Origin: Hellea sp042093735
GTDB taxonomy: Bacteria; Pseudomonadota; Alphaproteobacteria; Caulobacterales; Maricaulaceae
Direction of reading: 5' to 3'
Length of the DNA: 33,289 bases
NCBI GenBank assembly: GCA_042093735.1
Contig: JBELEM010000021.1
Location: forward strand, 1-33,289
Shown here: piece after piece, positions 26,786 to 33,289 of the stretch
How the letters are laid out: each line of letters opens with the position of its first letter
Position numbering within the stretch: position 1 is the first letter of the stretch
Made by a program: the position numbers and the translations under genes
The notes under the pieces: model-generated
Told to the model about the DNA's origin: nothing
The model's input: only the letters and a program-made list of their open reading frames with translations
Database searches by the model: none

Positions 26786-27946
26786 TTAAATAACCTTGAC
26801 GTTACTTGCCGGCAAACTGGGATCAAAGTGTCCCTTAATAGGGTCAAAATTTACATTTATCATATCCATAACTGCTTTGTGTGCTTTTTTTCTTTGGGCT
26901 TCAGGTAAAATAATTTCATATTTTTCATTTCTAAGACATTCATATATGTTTTCTAATGTAATTCTTTTCATATGAGGACAAAGATTACATGGTCTAACAA
27001 AACTAGTTTCAGGATTCTGCATTGCAACGTTATCGGACATTGAGCATTCAGTAAGTAGTATAACATTTTTTGGTTTATTTTTGGATACGAAGTCGCTCAT
27101 GGCTTTCGTAGATCCAGTAAAATCTGACTCCGAAACCACATCGGGAGGACACTCTGGATGTGCTAAAACAACAACACCGGGGTGTTCTTTTCGCATATCT
27201 TTAATGTCACCAGAAGAAAATCTTGCGTGAACTTCACAGCGACCATGCCAAGCTATAACTTCTATAGGAGTTTGTTTAGCTACATTTTTAGCTAAATACT
27301 CATCTGGAAGCATTATAACTTTATCGACATTCCATTTTTTTGCGATATATTCAACAATCGCTACTGCGTTAGATGATGTACAGCATATATCAGATTCTGC
27401 CTTCACATCTGCCGATGTGTTCACGTAAGTAACTACTGGAAGACTTGGATATTTCTTTTTGATAAGTTTTACATCCTCCCCTGTGATAGAGGACGCTAGA
27501 GAACATCCTGCTCTTAAAGAGGGTATAAGTATTCGCTTTTCAGGACATAAAATTTTAGAGGTTTCAGCCATGAAATGAACTCCACCTTGAACTATTATAC
27601 TAGCATTTGTTTTTGTGGCTTCCACCGCCAGGCCTAAGCTGTCACCTGTGTAGTCCCCTATAAGTCCAAAAATATCTGGGGTCATGTAATTATGTGCTAA
27701 TATCACTGCATTTTTATCTTTTTTTAGAGTATTTATTGCGTGTACTAGAGGAGCATATGCTGGCCATTCAAATCTAGGAATAAAATTTGATACACTAGCA
27801 TATAAATGGTCAGTAGCTAATTTTACCTCATCATTGTAATCTAGTTTATATTCTTTGTTAGTAGGTAAAGCACAAACCCCATTTTCAACCTCTAGGGTCT
27901 GGCCAATCCAACGACCATTTTCCCAGTTGTTGAGTTTGTTTTCCAT
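26786..27946 (-). CDS. nadA: quinolinate synthase A
   Basis: A 4Fe–4S enzyme that makes quinolinate from iminoaspartate and dihydroxyacetone phosphate. The 386-residue protein has three homologous domains, each giving one cluster ligand: Cys in LRAGCSLASSITG, Cys in SDICCTSSNAVAIVEY, and the C-terminal PCNLCPHMKRITLENI region. VILAHNYMTPDIF and HPECPPDVVSESDFTGST are also family signatures. The N-terminal 60 residues are longer than in E. coli, as in many long-form proteins. GGGAG lies eight bases before ATG 27946. It heads the nadABC operon, and the 74 bases upstream carry a dyad that may regulate it. Confidence 0.96.
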   Translation of the reverse strand: MENKLNNWENGRWIGQTLEVENGVCALPTNKEYKLDYNDEVKLATDHLYASVSNFIPRFEWPAYAPLVHAINTLKKDKNAVILAHNYMTPDIFGLIGDYTGDSLGLAVEATKTNASIIVQGGVHFMAETSKILCPEKRILIPSLRAGCSLASSITGEDVKLIKKKYPSLPVVTYVNTSADVKAESDICCTSSNAVAIVEYIAKKWNVDKVIMLPDEYLAKNVAKQTPIEVIAWHGRCEVHARFSSGDIKDMRKEHPGVVVLAHPECPPDVVSESDFTGSTKAMSDFVSKNKPKNVILLTECSMSDNVAMQNPETSFVRPCNLCPHMKRITLENIYECLRNEKYEIILPEAQRKKAHKAVMDMINVNFDPIKGHFDPSLPASNVKVI

Positions 27947-27970
27947 CTTATGCTCCCATTCCTTAATGCC

Positions 27971-27995
27971 CTATAAAGGTGATAAATATTTATAG
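27971..27995 (-). promoter_or_regulatory. dyad in the nadA leader, candidate operator
   Basis: The leader of nadABC holds the perfect palindrome ATAAATATTTAT (27982-27993) within wider arms CTATAAA (27971-27977) and TTTATAG (27989-27995). On the minus strand TTGGCT and TTATAG spaced by 17 bases could be a promoter spanning the palindrome. nad operons are commonly repressed by NadR, NrtR, NiaR or NadQ; I cannot assign one. Low certainty, since A/T palindromes arise easily here. Confidence 0.3.
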
Positions 27996-28020
27996 CCAAC
28001 ATTTAATAAGATAATTACAT

Positions 28021-28620
28021 TTAATCGATAATCTTATTTAGTTCATTGAAACGATTTAAAAAAGCTTTTTCCGCAAATTCTACAGCAATAGGTTTGATCT
28101 TTATATCTATTGAGAAGGCGGGTTTTAAGAAAAATTTATTAGCTTCGGGTACTGTAAATCCGGCAATTTGAGTTGCTTCAAACCAAGCTGAATAGAGATC
28201 AGATTGTTTAATTTTTTTCTTCAATGCAGTGTTTTTTATTGAAGGAAGGCCGAATCTTATATTTATCGCTTCTTCCAACCGAGTCTCGAAAGATTTATAA
28301 TTTAATCCCAATGCTGCTTTGAATGGACTAATCATATCACCAATTACATATTCAGCCGCATCATGTAATAGAGCTGCTAACTGATCATTTGGAGTTGAAT
28401 TTGGGTTTTGTATTTTGAATATTTTTTCAACCAATATGCTATGCTCTGCAACGCTAAAGGCGTAAATGCCAGCTGTTTGACCATTCCATCTTGCAACACG
28501 AGATAAACCTCTTGCAATATCTTCAATCTCTATATCGAGTGGTGAAGGGTCAATTAAGTTCAAACGCCTACCAGATAGCATACGTTGCCAAGCCCTTTTT
28601 GATTTGGTATTTTCAGCCAT
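28021..28620 (-). CDS. HD-domain phosphohydrolase (YfbR-like)
   Basis: A soluble 199-residue HD-superfamily protein. The metal-binding histidines and aspartates are visible in YAFSVAEHSILVEKIF and LAALLHDAAEYVIGDMISPFK, followed by a downstream Asp in KKIKQSDLYSAW. The arrangement resembles COG1896 proteins such as YfbR, a 5'-deoxynucleotidase; other family members differ in substrate, so the reaction is unsettled. ATG 28620 is chosen over a TTG at 28662. The ATG overlaps the KAS III stop by eight bases (ATGGCTGA), so the two are probably translated together. Confidence 0.82.
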   Translation of the reverse strand: MAENTKSKRAWQRMLSGRRLNLIDPSPLDIEIEDIARGLSRVARWNGQTAGIYAFSVAEHSILVEKIFKIQNPNSTPNDQLAALLHDAAEYVIGDMISPFKAALGLNYKSFETRLEEAINIRFGLPSIKNTALKKKIKQSDLYSAWFEATQIAGFTVPEANKFFLKPAFSIDIKIKPIAVEFAEKAFLNRFNELNKIID

Positions 28621-29758
28621 TTTTTTTAACAAATATTGCACCAGCTGAATAACCAGCACCAAAACTACAAATTAAACCTATATCACCATTTTTAAAATCG
28701 GAGTTGTATTTATGGAATGCAATTATTGACCCAGCAGAACTGGTATTAGCATATTCATCCAAAACTATGGGAGTTTTTTCTTTTTCATATGTTTTTCCTA
28801 ATACTTTCTTTGCAATTAGCTGATTCATCGACAGGTTTGCTTGATGAAGCCATAACCTTTTAAGGCTGTCTGGTTGGAGATTATTCTTATCACACTCTTT
28901 TATTATCATGTCTGCAACTATTGGTATTACTTCTTTAAAAACACTACGCCCATTTTGTACAAAAAGTTTGTCTGTTAAGCCTCTTTTTCCACGTTCTCCT
29001 ATCATGCCATCATCCTCTGGGGCACAATGATTTAGAAATCCAAAATTATTTCTAATATTATTAGAAAATTCGGTTATTAACTTAGAACTAATTATTTCCC
29101 AGTGTTCTTTTTCACAAACTTCATCTGACTCAATTAGGGTAGCCGTGGCAACGTCCCCAAAAATGAAATGTGCATCTCTATCTTTAAAGTTTAGGTGAGC
29201 AGTGCAAATCTCTGGATTTATTACAAGTACTGTCTTTGCTTGTCCACCGCTGATAAGACACCTTGCTGTTTCGATCCCAAAAGTAGCAGACGAGCATGCC
29301 ACATTCATATCAAATGCAAACCCTTGGGCACCAAGTAAGTTTTGTATTTCAACTGCGATAGCCGGGTAACCGCGTTGAAGGTTTGAACATGCGCATATAA
29401 TTGCATCGACATCCTTCGGATTGCGGTTTATTTTATGTAAAGCATTTTGTGCAGCTTTAAAGCCGATTTCTGCAAGTATAGAGGGCTCAGAATTTTTTCT
29501 TTTTGGAATTCTTGGCGCCATTATATTTGGATCTAAGATTGATTTTTTTGAAATTGTATAACGTGATTTTACCCCTGATGCTTTTTCAATAAAACTAGCA
29601 TCTGAATAAGTTAACTCTAGTTTTTTTCCACTACTGATAGAGGATGCGTTTTTTGAGTTCCATATATCAACATAAGCATTAAAACTTTCAACTAACTCTT
29701 CATTTGTAATGGACTCTTCTGGTGTCCATAGACCTGTTGAACTAATAACGGCTTTCAT
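28613..29758 (-). CDS. long-form beta-ketoacyl-ACP synthase III (FabH-like)
   Basis: A condensing enzyme of 381 residues, about 60 longer than E. coli FabH (317). The catalytic triad is intact: Cys155 in NVACSSATFG, His305 in WLHQANLSMNQ, and Asn338 in YANTSSAG. FGDVATATLI and CSFGAGYSAGAIFV also match. Extra residues fall mainly in the N-terminal third (about 27-60, with WNSKNASS and KLELTYSDASF). Long forms like this are found in several proteobacteria, where their acyl substrate may differ from acetyl-CoA. It stands apart from any fab or acp gene. AAGGG lies six bases before ATG 29758. It is coupled to the HD hydrolase gene. Confidence 0.88.
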   Translation of the reverse strand: MKAVISSTGLWTPEESITNEELVESFNAYVDIWNSKNASSISSGKKLELTYSDASFIEKASGVKSRYTISKKSILDPNIMAPRIPKRKNSEPSILAEIGFKAAQNALHKINRNPKDVDAIICACSNLQRGYPAIAVEIQNLLGAQGFAFDMNVACSSATFGIETARCLISGGQAKTVLVINPEICTAHLNFKDRDAHFIFGDVATATLIESDEVCEKEHWEIISSKLITEFSNNIRNNFGFLNHCAPEDDGMIGERGKRGLTDKLFVQNGRSVFKEVIPIVADMIIKECDKNNLQPDSLKRLWLHQANLSMNQLIAKKVLGKTYEKEKTPIVLDEYANTSSAGSIIAFHKYNSDFKNGDIGLICSFGAGYSAGAIFVKKNG

Positions 29759-29866
29759 TAGATACCCTTTTGATTATTTCTATATAAATAGAACATGACA
29801 TTAAATTAAAGCCTTTCAAGTTTAAAGATTTTTAATTTGTACATTATCAAATTATAAAAAGTGCAA

Positions 29867-30466
29867 CTAACTTAAGTCTTTACACACTTCATTTGCAAAA
29901 CAACTTAATGTATGATCATTGATCATACCAACTGCTTGCATAAAAGCATAAATAATCACTGGGCCAACAAACTTGAAACCACGTTTTTTTAAGTCAGCTG
30001 CAATTGAAATTGATAAACTGTTGTAGCTTGGAATATCTTTGCTTCTATACCAATTATTCTGGATGGGTTTGTAGTCTATAAATTTCCAAAGATAATCACT
30101 AAAATTTATTTGTTCTTTATCTCGCATATGAATAAAAACTTTAGCATTAAAAACCGCTGCATTTACTTTTAACTTTGATCTTATAATTTTAGGATCTGTC
30201 ATAAGTCTTTCATAATCAGAGCTGTCATACCTTGATAAAATATCGGGGTCAAAATTATCATAAGCTAATAATAGGTTCTGCCGTTTATAAAGCACAGTTC
30301 TCCATGACAATCCCGCTTGTTGACCCTCTTGTATAAGTTTAGAGAAAAGCTCTTTCTCACATTTAATAGGACGACCCCATTCTTTATCATGGTAATGTGT
30401 ATAAATTTTATCATTTGGCGGGACCCAGTCACATCTGGTTAAATTGGGGATGTTGGTGTAGGTCAA
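29867..30466 (-). CDS. tag: DNA-3-methyladenine glycosylase I
   Basis: A base-excision repair enzyme of 199 residues that removes 3-methyladenine from alkylated DNA. The zinc ligands of the Tag family are present: Cys12 in RCDW, His26 in YHDKEWG, and His185 and Cys189 in MINDHTLSC. EGQQAGLSWRTVLYKR (47-62) holds the conserved Glu and Trp of the base pocket, and FVGPVIIYAFMQAVG is typical. The start is TTG 30466: no ATG exists near the N-terminus, and an in-frame TAA lies five codons upstream. It follows the GNAT gene by 28 bases. Confidence 0.93.
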   Translation of the reverse strand: MTYTNIPNLTRCDWVPPNDKIYTHYHDKEWGRPIKCEKELFSKLIQEGQQAGLSWRTVLYKRQNLLLAYDNFDPDILSRYDSSDYERLMTDPKIIRSKLKVNAAVFNAKVFIHMRDKEQINFSDYLWKFIDYKPIQNNWYRSKDIPSYNSLSISIAADLKKRGFKFVGPVIIYAFMQAVGMINDHTLSCFANEVCKDLS

Positions 30467-30494
30467 AACTGATAGTTTACTTTATGTAGTGTAA

Positions 30495-30965
30495 TTAGAG
30501 AAATTTTTCCATCCCAATATTAGCTCGCGAATAGACTGGATGAGGGCCTTCGTGATTTACTTTCCAGCCATTTCTTTTGTAAAGCCTCAGAGCTGACTCA
30601 TTTCTTGTGTTTGATAGCAAGAAAAGATAATTTAATCCCATATTCTCTTTTGCATATCTTTCAAGTTCGGTAATTAGTTTTTGACCTACTCCATTGTTAC
30701 GATAGTTGTCATCCACTGCCATCTTCGTGAGTTCGTACTTGTTATTTTTATGCTTCTTTAGTGCGACTGCTCCAATCATTAGCTGACCAAGGTGTGCTGA
30801 AAAAACGTGATTTCCATTCTGTATATATATTTCTGGTTTAGCTATCATTAATTTATCACTTTCTTCTAAGAAGTGCATATCCTCTATCCATATAGCATTG
30901 AGCATTGCAAATCTATCAAGAGATTTAGGGTCATTTCTACGAATTTGTATAAGATTACTATTCAA
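30495..30965 (-). CDS. GNAT-family N-acetyltransferase
   Basis: A 156-residue acetyltransferase of unknown substrate. Motif A, the acetyl-CoA loop, is visible as MAVDDNYRNNGVGQKLITELERYA (split about residues 82-105, with R-x-x-G-V-G). A second motif is NESALRLYKRNGWKV, where the Tyr is often the general acid. The start is TTG 30965, overlapping the last eight bases of ygfZ; the next in-frame ATG (residue 21) would remove the first strand. It sits between ygfZ and tag on one strand. Substrate cannot be inferred from context. Confidence 0.8.
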   Translation of the reverse strand: MNSNLIQIRRNDPKSLDRFAMLNAIWIEDMHFLEESDKLMIAKPEIYIQNGNHVFSAHLGQLMIGAVALKKHKNNKYELTKMAVDDNYRNNGVGQKLITELERYAKENMGLNYLFLLSNTRNESALRLYKRNGWKVNHEGPHPVYSRANIGMEKFL

Positions 30966-31725
30966 AATAACGCCCTAAAATATTGATTTTATTATTATTT
31001 ACTGTGATTAATTCTTTACTATTTTTTAGTCTGTCAAACCTTATGACTGCCATAGCATAATTTTTATTTACATGAACAAGATTACCAACCACCCTACCTT
31101 CACATATAATTTTGTCACCAGCTTTAGCTTCTTTAGTTAATTCCACGCTTCGCATTCTTTTTTTTACATCAGTCATTCGCTTCATGCGACTCACAACCTC
31201 TTGTCCGACAAAACAACCTTTTTTAAAATCAACGCCATTCATTAGGTCCATGTTGGAATTTGCTGGAAATGTTGTTCCAGACTCAAAATCCCACTCGCTA
31301 TCAACAATGCCGAGTGAAAGTCTGTGAGTATCATAATCACCTTCAGTTTCTAGGTAATCTGTAGTTAATAACCTTGTGCCAAGTGCAATTTTACGAGGGT
31401 CTGTCAAACCAGGGCTATTTTTGATATCCCATAAAGCATAAACGTTCATTATTTCAGTTATGTCTTCAATTATTACTGGTGCCCGAAGCTTATATATATT
31501 TAATCTTTTAATTAAGACTTCTTTATTTTTTTTGGGTGCATCTATGATTAATTTTTCATGAGACTTTGTTATAAAAAAGTCTGATATTATTTTTCCTTGG
31601 GGTGTTAATAGTGCAGAGAATGAAATGTCGGAAGATAAATTATTTGTGATCAAGTTTTCTAGCCATTCAGAAACTCTATCTCCTGACAGTGAAATAATGC
31701 AACGATTTAAATTAGCAATTGGCAT
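30958..31725 (-). CDS. ygfZ: YgfZ/GcvT-family folate-binding protein
   Basis: A 255-residue tetrahydrofolate-binding protein that helps assemble or repair Fe–S clusters on enzymes such as MiaB (family knowledge). The diagnostic motif KGCFVGQEVVSRMKR runs from Lys169 with Cys171. N-terminal residues (SALLTPQGKIISDFFI) and the C-terminal GcvT-like beta domain match the family. ATG 31725 is the clear start. It is the first gene of a likely ygfZ–GNAT–tag transcript, divergent from the complex I accessory gene, and Fe–S enzymes encoded in the window (NadA, ETF-QO) are possible clients, by inference only. Confidence 0.92.
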   Translation of the reverse strand: MPIANLNRCIISLSGDRVSEWLENLITNNLSSDISFSALLTPQGKIISDFFITKSHEKLIIDAPKKNKEVLIKRLNIYKLRAPVIIEDITEIMNVYALWDIKNSPGLTDPRKIALGTRLLTTDYLETEGDYDTHRLSLGIVDSEWDFESGTTFPANSNMDLMNGVDFKKGCFVGQEVVSRMKRMTDVKKRMRSVELTKEAKAGDKIICEGRVVGNLVHVNKNYAMAVIRFDRLKNSKELITVNNNKINILGRYFE

Positions 31726-31820
31726 AAGTTCTAGATATCTTTCTTGTGCTTTGCTATCAAGCCCTCTATGTGATTTAGAAGTTACAGTTATGTTTATAAA
31801 TAAAGTTAGAACAAATTGTT

Positions 31821-31826
31821 AGGTAA
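31821..31826 (+). promoter_or_regulatory. Shine-Dalgarno site fixing the NDUFA12-like start
   Basis: AGGTAA stands four bases before ATG 31831 and favours it over an in-frame TTG at 31816. Confidence 0.5.
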
Positions 31827-31830
31827 GCTT

Positions 31831-32226
31831 ATGTCATTTTTGAAACGATTTTTTACTTGGTGGAACGGTTCTACTATAGGCACAAATTTGCAAATTCGCA
31901 CAAAAGCACGTGAAGTAGGATCTGACGAATATGGAAATAAGTATTTTGAGCAAAAAGCTAACGCATATGACGGCCGACTCCGCCGCTGGGTTACATATAC
32001 AGGCTATGCTGATGCATCAAGAGTTCCTCCAGAATGGCAGGGATGGTTAAACTACACTAGGGACAAAGCTCCAGCAAATAGTGAAAAAATGCATGATTGG
32101 CAAAAAGAGCATCAGCCAAACCTTACAGGAACTGTTCATGCTTACAGACCAAAAGGCTCACTTGCCCGCGGCGGTAAGCGATCAAAAACTGCATCAGATT
32201 ATGAATCTTGGAGTCCCGATGACTAG
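31831..32226 (+). CDS. NDUFA12-like NADH dehydrogenase accessory subunit
   Basis: A 131-residue homologue of mitochondrial NDUFA12 (B17.2), an accessory subunit of respiratory complex I. Conserved blocks are MSFLKRFFTWWNGSTIGTNL at the start, GSDEYGNKYFE near 36-46, RRWVTYTGYADASRVPPEWQ and GWLNYTRDKAP. The C-terminal 30 residues are basic. The family is largely restricted to Alphaproteobacteria and mitochondria, so it marks the lineage. Its TAG overlaps the ATG of the DUF2155 gene by eight bases (ATGACTAG). The main nuo cluster is not in this window. Confidence 0.94.
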   Translation: MSFLKRFFTWWNGSTIGTNLQIRTKAREVGSDEYGNKYFEQKANAYDGRLRRWVTYTGYADASRVPPEWQGWLNYTRDKAPANSEKMHDWQKEHQPNLTGTVHAYRPKGSLARGGKRSKTASDYESWSPDD

Positions 32227-32608
32227 AATTGTATTATTTATTTTTGTATTATTTAATATTTTATTGTTATTATCTCCATTTGCCTATTCAACTAACATGC
32301 AAGGAAAGCATGTAATACTGCGTACATTGGACAAAGTTACCGCTATAACTGAAGACTATAGAGTAGCAGTTGGTGATGAACTTCGGTATGGTTCACTCAC
32401 AATTTCTGTGAAAAATTGTCAAAAAACTCCACCAGAAGAAATTCCTGAAACTTATGCTTTTATTCAAATTGATGACTTAATAATTGATAACGAGCGAGAA
32501 GCTGACAAACAGGAACGTATATTTTCAGGCTGGATGTTATCAAGCAGTCCAGCAATCAGCGCATTGGACCATTCGGTATATGATGTCTGGGTATTGGATT
32601 GCAATTAA
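32219..32608 (+). CDS. DUF2155 secreted protein
   Basis: A 129-residue exported protein of unknown function. A signal peptide (about residues 1-25, ending SPFAYST) precedes a compact domain with LDKVTAITEDYRVAVGDE, LTISVKNCQKTPPEEIPE, and the diagnostic FSGWMLSSSPAISALDHSVYDVWVLDC (split here; about 99-128). The two cysteines, in VKNC and VLDC, may form a disulfide. ATG 32219 overlaps the end of the NDUFA12-like gene; earlier in-frame ATGs read through that gene and lack the signal peptide. In Alphaproteobacteria this gene commonly follows the NDUFA12 homologue (recalled context), suggesting a related envelope or respiratory role. Confidence 0.9.
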   Translation: MTRIVLFIFVLFNILLLLSPFAYSTNMQGKHVILRTLDKVTAITEDYRVAVGDELRYGSLTISVKNCQKTPPEEIPETYAFIQIDDLIIDNEREADKQERIFSGWMLSSSPAISALDHSVYDVWVLDCN

Positions 32609-32618
32609 GCTTTTAATT
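32603..32618. terminator. possible weak hairpin between convergent genes
   Basis: AATTAA (32603-32608) and TTAATT (32613-32618) pair around the loop GCTT, straddling the ends of the DUF2155 and parE genes. All six pairs are A/T, so termination strength would be small. Low certainty. Confidence 0.2.
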
Positions 32619-33289
32619 TAGGTATTGGCTTTATCTAAAAACTTTGCGTGTTCTTGAATAAATTCAAAACGTAAATCTGCGCGTTTTCCCATCAACGTTT
32701 CTACTAAGCTTTCCGTTGTCATTATTTCTTCTCGGTCAACCGTAATTCTTGCTAGTTGTCGAGATTTATGACTCATCGTTGTAGATTTTAGTTGTGCAGG
32801 GTTCATTTCTCCTAGACCTTTAAAGCGGCTAATATCTACTTTTGCATTGCTGTTAAATATTGTTTTCATGAGCTCTTCTCTATGTGCATCATCTATGGCG
32901 TATTCAGTCCTACTTTTTTGGACCATCTTATAAAGTGGGGGCATTGCCATATAGAGCCTTCCTGCGTTTATTAACCCAGGTGTATAACGATAAAAAAATG
33001 TGATTAACAAAGCTGCAATGTGTGCCCCATCAACATCAGCGTCAGTCATAATTATAACTCTTTCATAACGAAGGTCATCGAGTTCAAATTTTTTACCAAT
33101 ACCAACACCTAAGGCAGTGCATAAGTCGTTTATTTCATTGTTAGCTTGTATTTTTGAAATTGTAGCAGACTCAACATTTAAAATTTTACCTTTTAGCGGT
33201 AAGATTGCTTGTGTTTCTCTACTTCTTGCTTGTTTTGCTGATCCGCCCGCAGAGTCTCCTTCGACAATAAAAATTTCAGTATCTTCTGA
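32618..33289 (-). CDS. parE: DNA topoisomerase IV subunit B, C-terminal part (cut by window edge)
   Basis: The visible 223 residues are the C-terminal portion of a type IIA topoisomerase ATPase subunit; the N-terminal GHKL and transducer domains lie beyond 33289. Reading is open to the window edge in the frame that begins SEDTEIFIVEGDSAGGSAKQ. The Toprim motifs are VEGDSAGGSAKQAR and MTDADVDGAH; PLKGKILNVE lies between. ParE rather than GyrB is favoured by GAHIAALLITFFYR, LYMAMPPLYKM and the ending FEFIQEHAKFLDKA, where GyrB usually has FIEAHA-like sequence. ParE with ParC decatenates daughter chromosomes. It is convergent with the DUF2155 gene, nine bases away. Confidence 0.9.
   Translation of the reverse strand, partial: SEDTEIFIVEGDSAGGSAKQARSRETQAILPLKGKILNVESATISKIQANNEINDLCTALGVGIGKKFELDDLRYERVIIMTDADVDGAHIAALLITFFYRYTPGLINAGRLYMAMPPLYKMVQKSRTEYAIDDAHREELMKTIFNSNAKVDISRFKGLGEMNPAQLKSTTMSHKSRQLARITVDREEIMTTESLVETLMGKRADLRFEFIQEHAKFLDKANT

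Noticed and set aside
29819..29855. Inverted repeat TAATTTG/CAAATTA downstream of tag
   Set aside because: On the minus strand the stem is followed by A residues, not T residues, so a standard terminator is unlikely; the A/T arms may be chance.
1..33289. Search for defence, CRISPR, phage or insertion-sequence content
   Set aside because: All long reading frames fall into housekeeping or metabolic families, and no arrays, transposases or terminal repeats were seen.

Overview
The window looks like ordinary core chromosome of a free-living, AT-rich alphaproteobacterium. Markers of that group include an NDUFA12-type complex I accessory subunit next to a DUF2155 secreted protein, an hpf–ptsN pair, ETF:ubiquinone oxidoreductase beside a TPR lipoprotein and ispE, glyQ–glyS–ppdK, and a nadABC operon. 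The low G+C, short intergenic gaps and frequent gene overlaps resemble marine low-GC lineages, but the sequence alone does not fix the genus. I see no insertion sequences, phage genes, CRISPR array, toxin–antitoxin pair or defence genes. No gene-free stretch exceeds 300 bases; the longest gap is about 210 bases between the tRNA and metG.

Layout. 1–4.5 kb: tRNA-Thr(UGU) on the minus strand, then metG, an unrecognised lipoprotein with an internal duplication, a TspO-like membrane protein (minus) and hpf. 4.6–6.5 kb: ptsN, mnmA and a 47-codon membrane peptide whose ATG overlaps the mnmA stop. 6.5–9.9 kb (minus): rimK-like ligase, overlapping uracil-DNA glycosylase, and a SulP transporter. 10–15.3 kb (plus): ETF-QO, TPR lipoprotein, ispE and a WecA/MraY-type phosphoglycosyltransferase in a tight run. 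15.3–16.4 kb (minus): polyprenyl diphosphate synthase. 16.4–24.4 kb (plus): DUF2007 protein, glyQ, glyS, ppdK, a SleB-type wall hydrolase and a PhoD-like lipoprotein. 24.4–31.7 kb (minus): ygfZ–GNAT–tag, then a long-form KAS III overlapping an HD hydrolase, then nadA–nadB–nadC. 31.8–32.6 kb (plus): NDUFA12-like and DUF2155 genes. The window ends inside parE (minus).

Functional themes are translation (metG, glyQS, mnmA, tRNA-Thr, hpf), nitrogen-PTS signalling (ptsN), quinone and isoprenoid supply feeding respiration (ispE, polyprenyl synthase, ETF-QO, NDUFA12), de novo NAD synthesis (nadABC) and base-excision repair (udg, tag). Several starts are TTG or GTG, supported by upstream stops, Shine-Dalgarno sites or stop/start overlaps.

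No convincing new multigene system was found. The items most worth a second look are the 47-residue membrane peptide coupled to mnmA, the duplicated-domain lipoprotein after metG, the uracil-DNA glycosylase that seems to lack most Fe–S cysteines, and the KAS III–HD hydrolase pair.
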